64,000 bases of DNA from Symbiodinium microadriaticum (taxonomy: Eukaryota; Sar; Dinophyceae; Suessiales; Symbiodiniaceae), in the NCBI GenBank assembly GCA_001939145.1, contig LSRX01001627.1, positions 1 to 64,000 of the forward strand, read 5' to 3'. Below are positions 20,544 through 32,064 of this stretch, piece by piece. Position 1 is the stretch's first letter. Every line of letters begins with the position of its first letter. Made by a program: the position numbers and the translations under genes. The notes beneath the pieces are model-generated. The model was given only the letters and a program-made list of their open reading frames with translations, had not been told where the DNA came from and searched no databases.

Positions 20544-20632
20544 AGATAGGTCAACTGTATCAAGTCTGACATCGAATCTTTTTGCAGACAGCGGCAGTCA
20601 AGGGAATGTTCATACTATACCAATGTGTCTCT

Positions 20633-21181
20633 TCAAGACAGTGTTTCAGCTGACGAAGATCGGCTACGAGAACGGCTTCTGTCTCTGCGTCGGGGGGTAC
20701 TAGATGGAAGAACATCAGGAATCGTAGCAGTAGTAGAGGCCTTTGCACAGAACGCTTTAGCAGTAGAGCCACTGGAGCTGGGCTCGGAATTGGCTTCAGG
20801 AGCTGGTGTTGATGGTGGTGGCAATGGCGGAGGTGGAACGATGTAGTTCACAACGTTGGGGCGCCACGCAACACTGGAGCCTGGAGGTCTGTAGGGAGCA
20901 ACTGCTGTAGTAGTTTTCAAAAGAGCTGGGCGCTGCTTCGGCATCGGCTTGCTTAGAACTGTAGGGGTTCCGGATGAATGTCCTGCTGCTGCACGAGTGT
21001 GATTCTCAGCGATCTCTGTGACTCTGTTCTGCAGCAAGTCAAGGAAATATCCGCGCACATGTTGGTTGGTCAAGGCATAGTACAAGATGTTGGTTTGTCT
21101 TTCAGACAAGGACCGAAGAATGTCGCTGAGTTCATCAGGCAGGTGAGCACCTCGTTCATGGTCACGACTGCTGCCAGCCAT
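20633..21181 (-). CDS. Small RS-tailed protein (second copy)
   Basis: The translation is identical to that of 15259-15807, including the proline-rich stretch and RS tail. If the duplication is an assembly overlap, it is the same gene. Confidence 0.55.
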   Translation of the reverse strand: MAGSSRDHERGAHLPDELSDILRSLSERQTNILYYALTNQHVRGYFLDLLQNRVTEIAENHTRAAAGHSSGTPTVLSKPMPKQRPALLKTTTAVAPYRPPGSSVAWRPNVVNYIVPPPPLPPPSTPAPEANSEPSSSGSTAKAFCAKASTTATIPDVLPSSTPRRRDRSRSRSRSSSAETLS

Positions 21182-21329
21182 GCTGAAATTATTGTTATTG
21201 GAGCTGGTAATTTGATGCTGAACTACAGATGCACATAAGCAAAGCATGCATGTTCACTCAACAAAACAGTTCAGCAGCAACTGTACAATGCAATCACGAA
21301 ATATAGGGAGGCCTTTTCATGCATCAGAA

Positions 21330-23435
21330 TTATTGCGAGGGGTCAACACTGCTGCTATCCAAAAGAACATTCGTAGCGGGATTGGCAGTCAGCATTTCAG
21401 ACCAAGCCGGGCCCCATTGTTCATCATCAGGTTCACGAACAGGAGAAAGCAAATAGAATCTGGAGACTCGAGCACTGGATTCACGAATGGCCCAACGTTT
21501 GTCTTTGCTGGGAGACTTAATCAGCTCATGGTCGCGAAGGTTCTGCACTTCCAGAAAAGTTGATGCTGAAGGTGACTTCACATGCAGTGTGTTCATAGTT
21601 CCAGATACAACAACTCCGCACTGATTCTTGGAATGAAAGGCGAGCTTGGAAGTGAGACCAGATGCAATAGAATCTTGATCTCCTTCGAATGCTGCTCGAC
21701 CGAAGAATCCAAAAGGTGACTCTGAAGGTTTCATACCGACCGTCTCATTGCAAGTGCGACAAACTCTGCCACTCTTGAAAATACCCAGTAAGGAGGCTTC
21801 ACTGCATCCATGCCACCACCGGTATGCTGCATGCCCTGTGGCGAGTGCTGTTCGCGCTGGGCCAGGAAACTTATCAGAATCAATCTGCCGCATAATAACG
21901 TTGTTATGAAGCCAAACTTTTCCAGGAATGGTGAAAACCCTCTCATACGGCAGCTTCACGGTCACAATAGCTTGACAAAAACTGACAAGAACAGATGGCT
22001 GAATGTCCCATGAAAACACATCTGTAGATGGTGGGCGCTGAACAAGCTGCAGAAAGTATCGTAAACATCTGGTAAACTCATCACGAGGAACTCTTGCCCA
22101 CAGTTGACCTTCAGCTGCAAGAAATGCAAGACGACCAGAATGGAACTTGAATGACTGAAAGTCTGGCAAAGTCCAAAAGTCGGAGAGTTCGCTGTTGGCG
22201 GAGTCCTGTTGTATGGACATATTCATTGTCGCTTCAGTTAAGCGAGCCTGCCTGATAGCTAAAGCAGCTTGCATGCTTTGTGGGTCGCAAGCGGCAATGG
22301 GTCCTGAACTTTGTGCAGCAATGACCTGCGTGAGGTCTGACGAATTGAGGGCTGTTGTAGTGTCTGTTGGTGGAGGTGGAAGTGGTGCAGGTGGTGAAAC
22401 TTTGGAAGTGCAGGGAACAGGTGGTGAAAGTGAAGGTAGGGCTCATAGGGTTTACAGCAGAGCTTCGAGCTGTTGCGGTGTGTTGGCATGGCTTTGGGGG
22501 AGTTTGGGGGTTGCGAGCTTGCGTCGTAAGGCCTTTGGGCTTTTCTTCTGTCCCCAGGCTAGCCATGGCGAGTCGCAGATCCATGTCGTTTCGGGCGATC
22601 TTCAATCGGATTTCCAGGGGTCGGTGACGTTGGGGTTTCGCGGAGGCTTCGCAAGGTTCTGTGCTTCTTGAGCTCCGATAGCGTGGCACGAACAAATGCG
22701 AACCTTCATTAACAAACAAGATGGAGGTGGAAGTGGAGGTGGTGGAATGGCCTGTGTGGCTTTGGGTGGTAGTACAGGGTGTGCAGGCTTTGTTGTCCTC
22801 GTATCAACTGGCTGGAAATGCAATGATGGTGGTGGAGGTGGAAAAGGTGGTGGTGGAGCAGGAAAAGGTGGAGGTGGTGATGGTGCAGGTGGAGGTGGAG
22901 TGAAGTGACCAGGTGGAGGTGAAGCAGGTGGAGGTGGAGCAGTGGGGGTGGCAAAGTGACCAGGTGGAAGTGGAGTGGGAGTGTTAGCAATGGTGGGCTG
23001 GAAAAATGGTGATGATTGTGGTGGTACAAACTGAGGCTTCGGGTGAAACGGTGACGCTGCTGCAGGCACTACTGCTGGCATAGACTGCTGGCTTTCTCCA
23101 GATTGTGGCACAGGAACCGATGGAAACATCGGATTCTCAGGATAAGTATTGGTAATCGAAGAGACATGTGTGATACTCTGACTGCTCGAAGAAGACCTTC
23201 TAGAAGTACGGGATCCTCTGCAGGTGCGTCTGCGACTGCGGCTGCGATTTCGCTGTTCCGGCTGACGATCGCTTGCAAGGCTGAACTTGCGAGCACTCCT
23301 CTCAGATCGGTGTTCTGCAGTACGGTCGGTGCTCATACCCACATGTGGTGCTTGACTTGGTCGAACTGATCGTGAAAACCGAGGAGCAGACACTTGCAGT
23401 GTCTCAGATTCTTGCAAATATGTAGATTGCATCAA
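21330..23435 (-). CDS. RS/proline-rich PARP-like protein (second copy)
   Basis: Both frames are identical in translation to 15956-18061, with the same inferred intron at 22717-22442. If the duplication is an assembly overlap, it is the same gene. Confidence 0.5.
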
Positions 23436-24060
23436 GGTGTCGAAGGAACTGGTTCAATGCCAGTGTCCGGGTTTCCCGGCAATGGCGTTGTTCTCGATAT
23501 TGGTCGAGCTCCGGACTTAGGATCCGGAAAATGAAAATGATAATGTGCCATGGCTTCACTGCAACAAACAGAAGTTGTGGAACAAGAAATGTTACATGAT
23601 AGAATGATGATGGAAACTACTCCTGAGCTCCAAAGTCAAGGGTCTTTCATGGAGCTATCCTGCCAGGGTAAAGAAGCCAAAAGACTTCAGCATTCAAGAT
23701 CATCAGTGGGTGAAACTCAAGCTGACCTAGGTTTTACCTAGACAATCAGAGCAACAGACAGTTCAAATGAGACAAGAGTGCTACCATGTGAAGATGATGA
23801 TGAGCTACTATCTTGCTCCTTTGTCAAGGGTCTTTCATGGAGCATCACTCCAGGTCATCTTTGTCAAGAAATGAGCCATGGGGTATAGGAGATGCCAATG
23901 GTCCATTGTCTTCAAGGCCTTTTCGTGGGGATCTTCGAAACCTGAAGGCTCATAAGTTAGGAACGAACAGATGTATTCAAGGTGTTCCAGATATTTCAAG
24001 GCTTCCCCCGCCGACCGGGAGTCCGACAGCGCTTTGGCAGAATTACTGTCGGGAAACACA

Positions 24061-24356
24061 CTTGCAGACCAGTCATCCTTACTTAGATGGATGCTGTTTG
24101 TGCTAGATTTTTACTTCTTCTTCTCATTGTTTGTCACTTCCATGTCCATCTAGATTTGGTTACTCCAGTGCCACAGGGGGGCCCACTGGCTAATCCGAAA
24201 GCAGGTACACCAAGCTGATCAGGCTTGGCTTCCCTCTCTGATGCATAGCTTCGTTGGGTACGGTAGCATCAGAGAGCCGTACCCCCCTGCTTTGCGTGAC
24301 GAGTAGCAACAGGTCCTAAATCCTTAGAGACAGGAGTTTCACACACACACACACAC
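24061..24356 (-). repeat. Terminal direct repeat (pseudo-LTR), right copy
   Basis: It matches 9190-9479 and includes both pseudoknot stems. It ends in (AC)n at 24340-24356, after which unrelated sequence (GTGGTGCCG) begins. In the transcription sense this is the element's 5' end. Confidence 0.85.
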
Positions 24357-26196
24357 GTGGTGCCGTCTGCAGCACCAGCTTGCTGGCGCTTTGTGATCAA
24401 GCAGCTAGAAGCTTTGCCTGTTCACCATTTGTGCTGCTTTCAACGTCAAGCGTGCTGGGGGAGGTCTGGGGGTAGGCCAACTGCGCCACGACGTCACACG
24501 AGTCAGGAAGGCCAAACTCACAATGCATCGTGGCATCCAACAGGCCCACCAATCCCGTGTCTGATCGCACTACCCCACAATTTTTTTTGTGCGGTCCTCC
24601 TGCAGGCATCCGGCGCGGTTGCAAATGAGCACACACAGCACTCTTTGTTGCCACATCTGTGTGAAAGGCCGATATGGTTCTGCTCCACTCACTCGCGGCA
24701 CGCCCCGCGGGGCAACCACTGCCGAGCATCCGGAAGTAATTTCAGTGCGTGTTGCTGCGTGCCGCCCAGATAACCGATTTCTGAAACAAAGAATTGAAGA
24801 TCAAAGTCGAAGGACACATGGATGAAAGCAACGATCAACGAGTTTGCAAAGAGAATCTTGGAACAGGTGACGGGAGAGGACGATGAACACGTATCGACGG
24901 AGAGAAGTTTGAAGGAGATTGTCCAAAGACATTTTCAGAAGAGGCGGGAGAACGGACATCATGTATGTGTTTGCATAAGCCAGACATAAGCTTGCAAGCC
25001 AGTTGAAAGCGACATGGTATGTGAGATACTATTGAACATGTTTGATTCGCTTTCAAAGCAAGAGGCAGGAATTGCCATCATTTCAAGACCTGTTAGGATT
25101 CAGAAGATCAAAGGATTGGTTTTAAAGCGACGAAAAGACAAGACAATCCCGCCGACCTTGGGACGAAGAGTCTCACAAGAGATAAGATACGGAAGTTTGT
25201 GGTCATACTTGTCATGTTGAGGCTCGAGCAGCAGGACAAGCCCCAGCCCCGGGCAGGCATCCTGCTGTCACTCTGGCGAAAGCAAACAAGCTTGAGTCAC
25301 CTCAAAACAACTCAGAAGTCTACAAAGCTCACGCGGAGGCTCGGCTCAGGCTCCGACTGACCGACAGACCGACAAACCGACAAAACAGTTTCGAAAACAT
25401 GCGAATGGTTTCGAAATGCGCTCTCACCAGATCAAAACAAACCTGTGCAAAACAAGTGCAAGTGTTTCCAACCACTGATTAGGAACCTTTGGGACAGACA
25501 CTTATGTTGGCTTGAGTCTTTGATGGGGTTCTAACATCGCTGAAACAGAGCCATTGCATGGCGCAGACTCCCGCCACCACTCGCAGCCAAAGCCTTCTGC
25601 ACTGACGCCAAGGGCGAGGCGGACTTTGTGCAAGAAGACTGGAAGACATGGTGGACCACCGACACACGCAAGACTTGTTTTCGCTCAAGGGGATGCAAAG
25701 GGCATGAGTACCGTTGCTAAACCTGTGATTTTGGATGGGCTGATAAGAAGAATTCTCTTTCTGTAAAAACACAGCAGCAGCGCGCTGAACCCTCTTTCTA
25801 CTCACGGCTTGAGCCAAAGTCGTTCGCCGGAGGCGCCTTCAGCAAAACTCTTGAAACACTAAGGAAAAACACTGTTCTGCCAGGGGTTCTCCACAGACAC
25901 AAAACAAACTCAAACGTCAGTGGGAGACAACACCTAACGCACACAAAGACTATGTAGACACTTCCTTACACTCACAAGCACTTCAAAGAGCTTTCCACTG
26001 AAAGCAAACACTCCTGTCGAGCCTCCAACGCACAACTACGCAAAGTTCTACCAGCTGCACACCTTTTTTCGAACGCGAGGTCACGAAAACCAACTCACAA
26101 CACAACGCGCCCTCTATACATCACCACCTTTATTTTCTTTCAAAGAAATCTTCAGACTCGTTACAAAATCAAGAACACGCATCCTCAAGGCTCCTT
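24357..26196. other. Between the two retroelements, no gene recognised
   Basis: Short frames on both strands lack coding character. A minus-strand 112-codon frame (25817-25479) begins at an 11-base match to the end of the dinoflagellate spliced leader (TTTGGCTCAAG at 25818-25808). CCGACAGACCGACAAACCGAC near 25361 is a short tandem run. I see no integrase or RT here that could complete the copia remnant to the right. Confidence 0.45.
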
Positions 26197-29100
26197 TTAC
26201 TTGAAATGCGTTGCCTGTCGGCTCGAACTCCTTGCCGTCTTTGAACTCGCGTTGGTCGGCTCCCGAACCTTGAGGTCCTCCAATTCCCGAATGAGATCTA
26301 ACGCTGCTGTTTCGCCCACCAGTGGGCATCCTCCCACAATCGTTGGCCTCATAAGGCCATGCACTGGATGTCGGATCTCCAAGCCTCGCCTTCGCGACCA
26401 TTGAAGGTCGCACCCCAGATCTTGAACCAAAGATCCAAGGGGCACGATCGGTGCCACGGGAGCCTCATTGTTGTCTGCAGCCTTGAGAAGAGTGCCAGCA
26501 CGGTTCTGAGATAGCGTAATCTCGGAACCGTTGGCTAACTGCACACGTACTCTGCCTGCGGTGGCCACTTCCTCTGTGGTTGCGGGACGCAGAGGATGTG
26601 AGGCTCCTGAGTCCAACATGCCTGTTCTACCCGTTCTCGGGTCGCATCCATGGGCAACGGAGGCATTCTCCACATGGTGTGTCGCAAGCCAAACTGAGCG
26701 TAGCTGCCTGATCTCACTCAACATGGCATTGGCCTGTTCTAACAACTTTCTCACTTCAGCCTCAGGCAGATCTGGGGTATGCGCCGACTCTCCCACACTC
26801 GCCGTAGAGGTAGAGGAAGGTGGTGGCATCGTTGGTGTTGAGGACGTAGCTTCCGTTGTAGCTGTTGTGGGAGACACCATTGACGCTGCAAGCTGAGCCA
26901 CTGCTCCACCCTTCGAGGCTCCCTTTGGCGGCTTGCCACTAGGACTCCCCGAACCTTTCTTCACTGAACATGCTGCTTGCTGGTGCTGGGTCGACCCACA
27001 AGTCCAACACCGCCCGGCCTTCTCCTTCTTCGTGAAGTTATGGGCAAACTGGCAACCAGCTCCTTTGCTGCATCCCGAATCTGTCAAGAAAAACTTGCAA
27101 GGAACTTGACCCTTCCTTGGAGACGTAGTTGTAGCACCAGCAGCCTGATCACCGCCACCCGGTGTTGAAACTGCCTTCAGCTTCGCCGTGTCAGTTGCGG
27201 GTGCTGCTGCAGTGTTGGAATTCTTCGCGGGATTCACGGGGGAGATCATCTGAAGCTCGGCAAGGATCGTGTTATAGAGCCTGACCACAGCCTCTGTCTC
27301 CGGTCTGCTGTGAAGTAGCAGCTCGTTCTTGGTGAGGGCAACACGAAACCTGATGTCAGGATGTGCATCCAGAGCCCTCTTGGAGATCTGCTCTACACTC
27401 TTCAGGAGGATTGAGGCGTCAGGCACCGAGATGCCCAAGTCTTCCGCTCGTTGTAGATAACGACGCCATCTACGCAGAGCTGTGATACAGGCATGTACAT
27501 CTTCACTTCCTTGCTGACCTTCCAGGTGCCTGAGGATTGTGGTTCTCTCGGCTGCACCCCCAGGTTGATATAGAACAAACATCCTGTACAGCAGGGCTGG
27601 CACCGTTGAGATTCGGTACGTGATGACCTCATCCTTCGCCGTCTTCATGGAGTTCAAGAGAAGAGTCATTACCTTTCTCTCCAGCCTTGACCATTTCTGA
27701 TCCTTGAGCTCGGCTGGAATATCTGGAGTGAGGGACAATCGCTGCAAAGGCGACGAGGTCACGTAGATGTCGTAGGTGTTTCGCGCAACCTCAAGACAAG
27801 CACTGAACCACAAGGCTGCTCGATCGGACAAACTTCCAATCGCCTGCTCTGCTTCGTAAACCCAATCGGAAAACTCCACCGCCGCGTCCGGTCCCACCTC
27901 TGGCATCTGAGGCAGGTCGACTGTAGCCTTCAGGTCACCCTCCGGGCGTCCCAAGTAAGCTTGCTGGAGCTGAGCCATTCCTTGCATCAAAAGACTCATC
28001 GGGTCTCCAGGTGTAGATCCCGTAGGCGCCGCAGAACTCGCTCCACCGCCAGGGATTGTTCCTTGTCCTTGTGCCCCACCTGAGCACACCGTAGGTGCCG
28101 CTCCACCTCCGCCGGACCATCGAGGATCACTCGCCTTAAGTCCTGGTGGAGCACGCACAGCTCCTCTGTCGGCGCCGCTTAGCCCGGGAGGAGCACCTTC
28201 ACGTACTCCTTGGTCCTGTCGAACAGATTCCTTAGGAAAACGCACTCCGCTAGCGACTTCCTGTAGGGCAACACCGGCATGAGGTTGCGGTTCAGAAGGA
28301 TCTCCAAGAACCCGTTCTCGGTGGTGAACTGGTGCCTCCAAGGTTCCACCCTGCCCGACTTCACGGTCAACGACAGTCTCCTGGGGCCTCGACACACTTT
28401 CAGCTCCACCATCTCCTCTTCCGCCCATAGCCTGTTGCTCCGCCAACAGTTAACCAATCACTTCACGTAGTTGCTGATTTTCGCTCAGCAGAACTTGCTG
28501 CCGCTCCTCTTGTTGCTGCAACTGCTGGCGCACTTGTCGCTGGACTTCCGCCACTATCTGCTCCTGGGAAAGAGACTCTCTTGATGAACCGCTTTGAGGT
28601 TGTTGGTTGGAGGCCCCATAGAGCAAAGGAGCCCTCCGAACCCACTGTGCCATTTGCTGTTCTGCTGTAGCGGAGAACAACCTGGGTCTCGGAGACTTAG
28701 CGGTCCAACTCCCCGGGGGAGTCAAGGTACGACGTTGCGAGGTCTCTGTTCTCTGTCTACCCTCAATTAGCGGCGAAACCATTGCACCAGCTTGGCTCAC
28801 ACGTCTCTGAACAAACTCTCCCAGCTTAAACAACCAGAGCCCACCTTGTTGCCCAGCGCGCGCTTCAGGAGGTCCGGGAAGCTCCTCGGGAGGAGAAACG
28901 TTCATGCCTTCCATGAAGACTTGCTGAGTAACATGCTCCACTGTAGTAGGCGGGGCTTGTTCCATCTGACCCGCCGCGGAGGTAGTCAAAGGAGTGTCAA
29001 AAGAGCCAGCACGTGCATTCACCTGTGACGAAGAGGCTAACTGACCAGGCATCACCGAAGGTAGGTTCTGAGATTGGCTTGTCGCAGATCCAACTACATG

Positions 29101-29454
29101 TACTGCAGAAGGAGCATCATCCATTGCACCCTGCATAGTTGAACCCAGACGAACACCAACATCCCCACCTTCTTCACCTGAACCAAGCTCTCCAGACATA
29201 GGAACGGCAGTCCTGTTCTCACCGTTGGCCATTGTCAAGTCATGGCCATCGGTGCCTCGTGCGCTCATAGAACCATAGTCTGGTCCTTCCCTTTCGCCCT
29301 CCAGCGAAGTTGGCATCAACGGTTTTGGGCTCATAACCTGAAGAAGCTTCGGCTTCTGGGTGGGCTCAGGGAGAGGAAACCATGGCACGCACACGGATCG
29401 AATTTTCACTGTCCATGCGAAAGACGTTGTCAGTACTTGATGCTGTATGACCAT
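26197..29454 (-). pseudogene. Copia-type gag-protease remnant with in-frame stop
   Basis: A single frame runs from Met 29454 to the stop near 26197, interrupted by one TAA at 28452-28450. The upstream part (334 codons) is Ser/Pro/Gln-rich and ends in a Gln-rich coiled coil. The downstream part has a capsid-like helical region (from WVYEAEQAIGSLSDRAALWF), then a CCCH finger CKFFLTDSGCSKGAGCQFAH (C-x8-C-x5-C-x3-H). A CX2CX4HX4C knuckle follows (CWTCGSTQHQQAAC), then the aspartic protease motif GMLDSGASHPL. Numbering from the codon after the stop, these lie near residues 450, 478 and 610. A CCCH finger next to the knuckle is typical, in my experience, of dinoflagellate copia gags. No integrase or RT follows, so the element is truncated at its 3' end. 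Confidence 0.82.
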
Positions 29455-30486
29455 GCAGCCTAAAGTCTTCAGGTCTGTACTTGCACGGTCACACTAGCTT
29501 CGGGCCTTAAGCTCTGTACACACATCACGTGACATGCAGCTGACGACACTTCACATCTCACACTATCTTATTTCACAAATCAGATTTTATATATCTTTTC
29601 TGTAGGAATAATCATATATTATCCTATTTGAATCAATTGTAAAAAGTATATTCGAAGTCTTCTTTCTCATGATGCATTTTGGATGTCTCGATTTGCCCTT
29701 GGTAGAAGTCTCCTTACCCAGAAGAAGCGCAGCTTATTGGCAATAAGAAATGTTCTTGAAGGGTATCCTTCTCCAATCGAGAGAATCTCCAATTCACCCT
29801 TTGCAGCTTGTGCAGCTTGTATGAAAGCTTGCAGTGGCCTGCAGTAACAAGTGACCTTATCAAGATACGAATATGCGAATCAAAAACCTAAAGTGAAGAC
29901 AGCCACTACGATGAATGTGCACTTGGATCTCATCCGCACCTTCTCTACTTCGTAGTCGATGCGCTACTCTGGGAGAATGGCCGAACCCGTCGTGTCAGAG
30001 CCCGCCAAGAAGTGCAGCCGCTCAGAAGCTGACGGTATTTGACAGCACCATGTCGCAGCAGCCTCGGGTTCGGCGTCAAGTACAGACGTGCTGCATTTGC
30101 CGAAATGACTCCAGCCTCGCTCTTTCAAGAATGACCTGTGTAAGCAATCTTAGGACAAGGCAAGTAGTCCACCACTCCAAAGCCACCTTGGCATACTCAG
30201 CCTCGATGTGCAACGGTGACGGTCGATGCATATATGCTTTATAGAGCGAAAGGGGGAGAAGGAGAGAGAGAAAGAGGGAGAGAAAGTGCGAGCGCTGGCT
30301 AGCTTGCAGTCTTTTTCAGTTCATGCAGCTGTGGTGTGGAGGCTTTGTGCACCGCCGCAGTGCGAGTCCTGGGCCGAATGCCCGATTTTGCCGAAGATGT
30401 ACACCCGCAATATGAATTGCAAACTCCTGACAAGAGGGTGGCGGCTCCATTTTCAAAGGACGCTACCAGAACAACTGGCACAGCTC
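29455..30486. other. Upstream of the copia remnant, no gene seen
   Basis: It contains an AT-rich patch at 29570-29680 and a purine-rich (GGGAGA/GAAAGAG) tract at 30247-30291, just beyond the 3' end of the oxygenase-like gene. Any copia LTR would lie here, but no second copy exists in the window to define it. Confidence 0.5.
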
Positions 30487-31716
30487 TCAGTGCTTGAAGC
30501 CGTGGGATCTTATGACTTCAGCACATGCCTCACGCTTGCTACTGAAGCAGTCGGTATCATAGCCAGTCTCACCAAAAGACGGAATCGAGCCCATTGTTTC
30601 TCGTAGGCCGTCTTGAAGAATGCGGAAGAGAGGGACCCAGCGAACCCAGAGGGGCATGCTTGGATGAACCCAGGCTGGCCATCCCAAGCTCTTGTAGAGC
30701 TCCAGCGCTGGGGACAAGCGAATCGTGGTTCGAACATCAGACCAGCGGCAGGCGGACATGACGACGAGCTTCGTTGTGGCATCCCCCTCGTTGCTGACCC
30801 GATGCCAGGACCATGGCGGGTTAAACAGCGAATCACCAGCTTTCAGTTTTACCAAAGCTTTGGGAAGGAAGGGGTAGATGCGATCGATTGTCTCATGGTT
30901 GGCCGGCAGATAGCCCCACGATCCGATGCCTGCCGGGATTGTCGGCCCCAAGAAGATCGAGAAGCGGTAGTTGATCAATTCCCAGACTTTCGTCCCGTGA
31001 TAGACGCTCACCAAGTTTGGGTGGTTTGCCATGTGCCACTTAAGGCCCTCGCCCTGGCCGTTGACCAGCAAAGAAAGAGATCGACAGCCGGCGATCTGAA
31101 GCGCATCGAACTGAAGCGCATCGAGGCCCAGGGATGGATAGATCTCGGGGTACTGGCTGAGCATTGTGTCCATCCCAGCATCATATCTTCCCGTTTCGCC
31201 TCGCTGGAGGCCCGCCACATACTCCGAGAAGTTGGTGTCCTCAGTGACCTTAACCTCACTGTCATTGTAATGCAGGCCCTTCCCCAAGGTCATCGACATG
31301 ACTGTGAAGTTACCATAGCGCCTGACCCACTCGGGTTTTCCAGCCTCATGGCAGGCAGAGGCCTCACGGACAAGACCTCGGATAACGACTGGAAGCCTCC
31401 CGTCTTGTGACAGATGCCGCAGCTTCTCTGGCGTGTACTCTTCAGCCTTGATCTCGGGGAGTTCGTAAGTCTCCTCAAACTGGGAGGGGCTTAACCATCT
31501 CTCGAACTGGAAGTAGCCCTCTAGCATCTGCATCCAGGCCTCTTTGGCCCAGGGCATGTAGTTCGCACACGGAACGTACACGTGGAGACATAGAGTCAAG
31601 CGTCTTTCTGGGGAGCAGACAGCCCCGAAAAGGGCAGCCGTGAGAAGGCCTATAACCAGGTGCCAAGCCAGCTTCATTTTCATGCTGCTGGAGGCGACTC
31701 GGCTCGAATGATGCAA
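30487..31716 (-). CDS. JmjC/cupin-like protein, secreted or membrane-anchored
   Basis: Intronless 409-residue frame. Met 12 (31683) begins KMKLAWHLVIGLLTAALFGA, a signal peptide or anchor, so it is the likelier start. The core matches the cupin-8/JmjC-like layout: a YTPEKLRHLSQDGRLPVVIRG entry strand, then LKWHMANHPNLVSVYHGTKV (residue about 225), a GYLPANHETIDRIYPF loop, and GDSLFNPPWSWHRVSN (about 298). In active 2-oxoglutarate/Fe(II) oxygenases the first metal motif is HxD or HxE; here it is His-Met-Ala, while the distal His is present. It may bind metal atypically or be inactive. It lies 350 bases downstream of the MFS gene on the same strand. Confidence 0.72.
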   Translation of the reverse strand: MHHSSRVASSSMKMKLAWHLVIGLLTAALFGAVCSPERRLTLCLHVYVPCANYMPWAKEAWMQMLEGYFQFERWLSPSQFEETYELPEIKAEEYTPEKLRHLSQDGRLPVVIRGLVREASACHEAGKPEWVRRYGNFTVMSMTLGKGLHYNDSEVKVTEDTNFSEYVAGLQRGETGRYDAGMDTMLSQYPEIYPSLGLDALQFDALQIAGCRSLSLLVNGQGEGLKWHMANHPNLVSVYHGTKVWELINYRFSIFLGPTIPAGIGSWGYLPANHETIDRIYPFLPKALVKLKAGDSLFNPPWSWHRVSNEGDATTKLVVMSACRWSDVRTTIRLSPALELYKSLGWPAWVHPSMPLWVRWVPLFRILQDGLRETMGSIPSFGETGYDTDCFSSKREACAEVIRSHGFKH

Positions 31717-32064
31717 CGGAATCCTGCTTGGGCCACCTCAACAAGCACAGTCCTTGTGCATGTCCCGTGGAACCTACGAGCACTACTCTGACGGTCAGCT
31801 TTGAGCGGCTTGGACTCTACGCCTGCAGTCCGCTCTTCATGGGGTCTTTGTAACAATGTAGGCTCTAGAGATCCTTGGAGTCTGTGGTAGTCCGGCGCCT
31901 AGGGGGGAGGGGGTTCGTCATGTAGCTGGATCAGCTTGTTCATGGGGCTCTTTTCTCCAGACCAAGCCTGAGCCGAGGCGATACCAGTTTGTGAGAACTG
32001 CACGGGAAGATTTGCTAGATTTTGCAAGCTGAAAGCCAGCAAGAAGGATGCAAGTTAGCAAGGT

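Larger units (their letters stand above)
18870..24242. repeat. 5373 bp near-perfect copy of 13496-18868
   Basis: Constant offset of 5374 bases throughout. I count eleven substitutions, all within the first 1.3 kb (18870-20165), and saw none over the remaining 4 kb. The copied span covers the N-terminal half of the GIY-YIG/RT ORF through the terminal repeat. This is either an unmerged contig overlap or a second, tandem element copy with missing sequence between them. Confidence 0.9.
9184..24356 (-). mobile_element. Penelope-like retroelement with terminal direct repeats and accessory ORFs
   Basis: The element reads right to left. Both ends carry the same direct repeat of about 290 bp, flanked outside by CA microsatellite. 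Order from the 5' end: terminal repeat, RS/proline-rich protein with a PARP-like motif, a small RS-tailed protein, an unrecognised protein, GIY-YIG plus RT, coiled-coil protein, possible ubiquitin-like protein, terminal repeat. Penelope-like elements are known for repeat termini called pseudo-LTRs, for GIY-YIG endonucleases and for RTs related to telomerase. A GIY-YIG in front of the RT is the permuted layout reported for the Chlamys/Naiad clades, some of which insert at CA repeats (from memory). The span is inflated by a 5373 bp duplication around the N at 18869; the corrected length would be about 9.8 kb. Confidence 0.8.

Noticed and set aside
24357-26190. Integrase/RT part of the copia element
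   Set aside because: No HHCC integrase, DDE or YVDD-type motif is visible in any frame downstream of the protease, so the element is treated as truncated.
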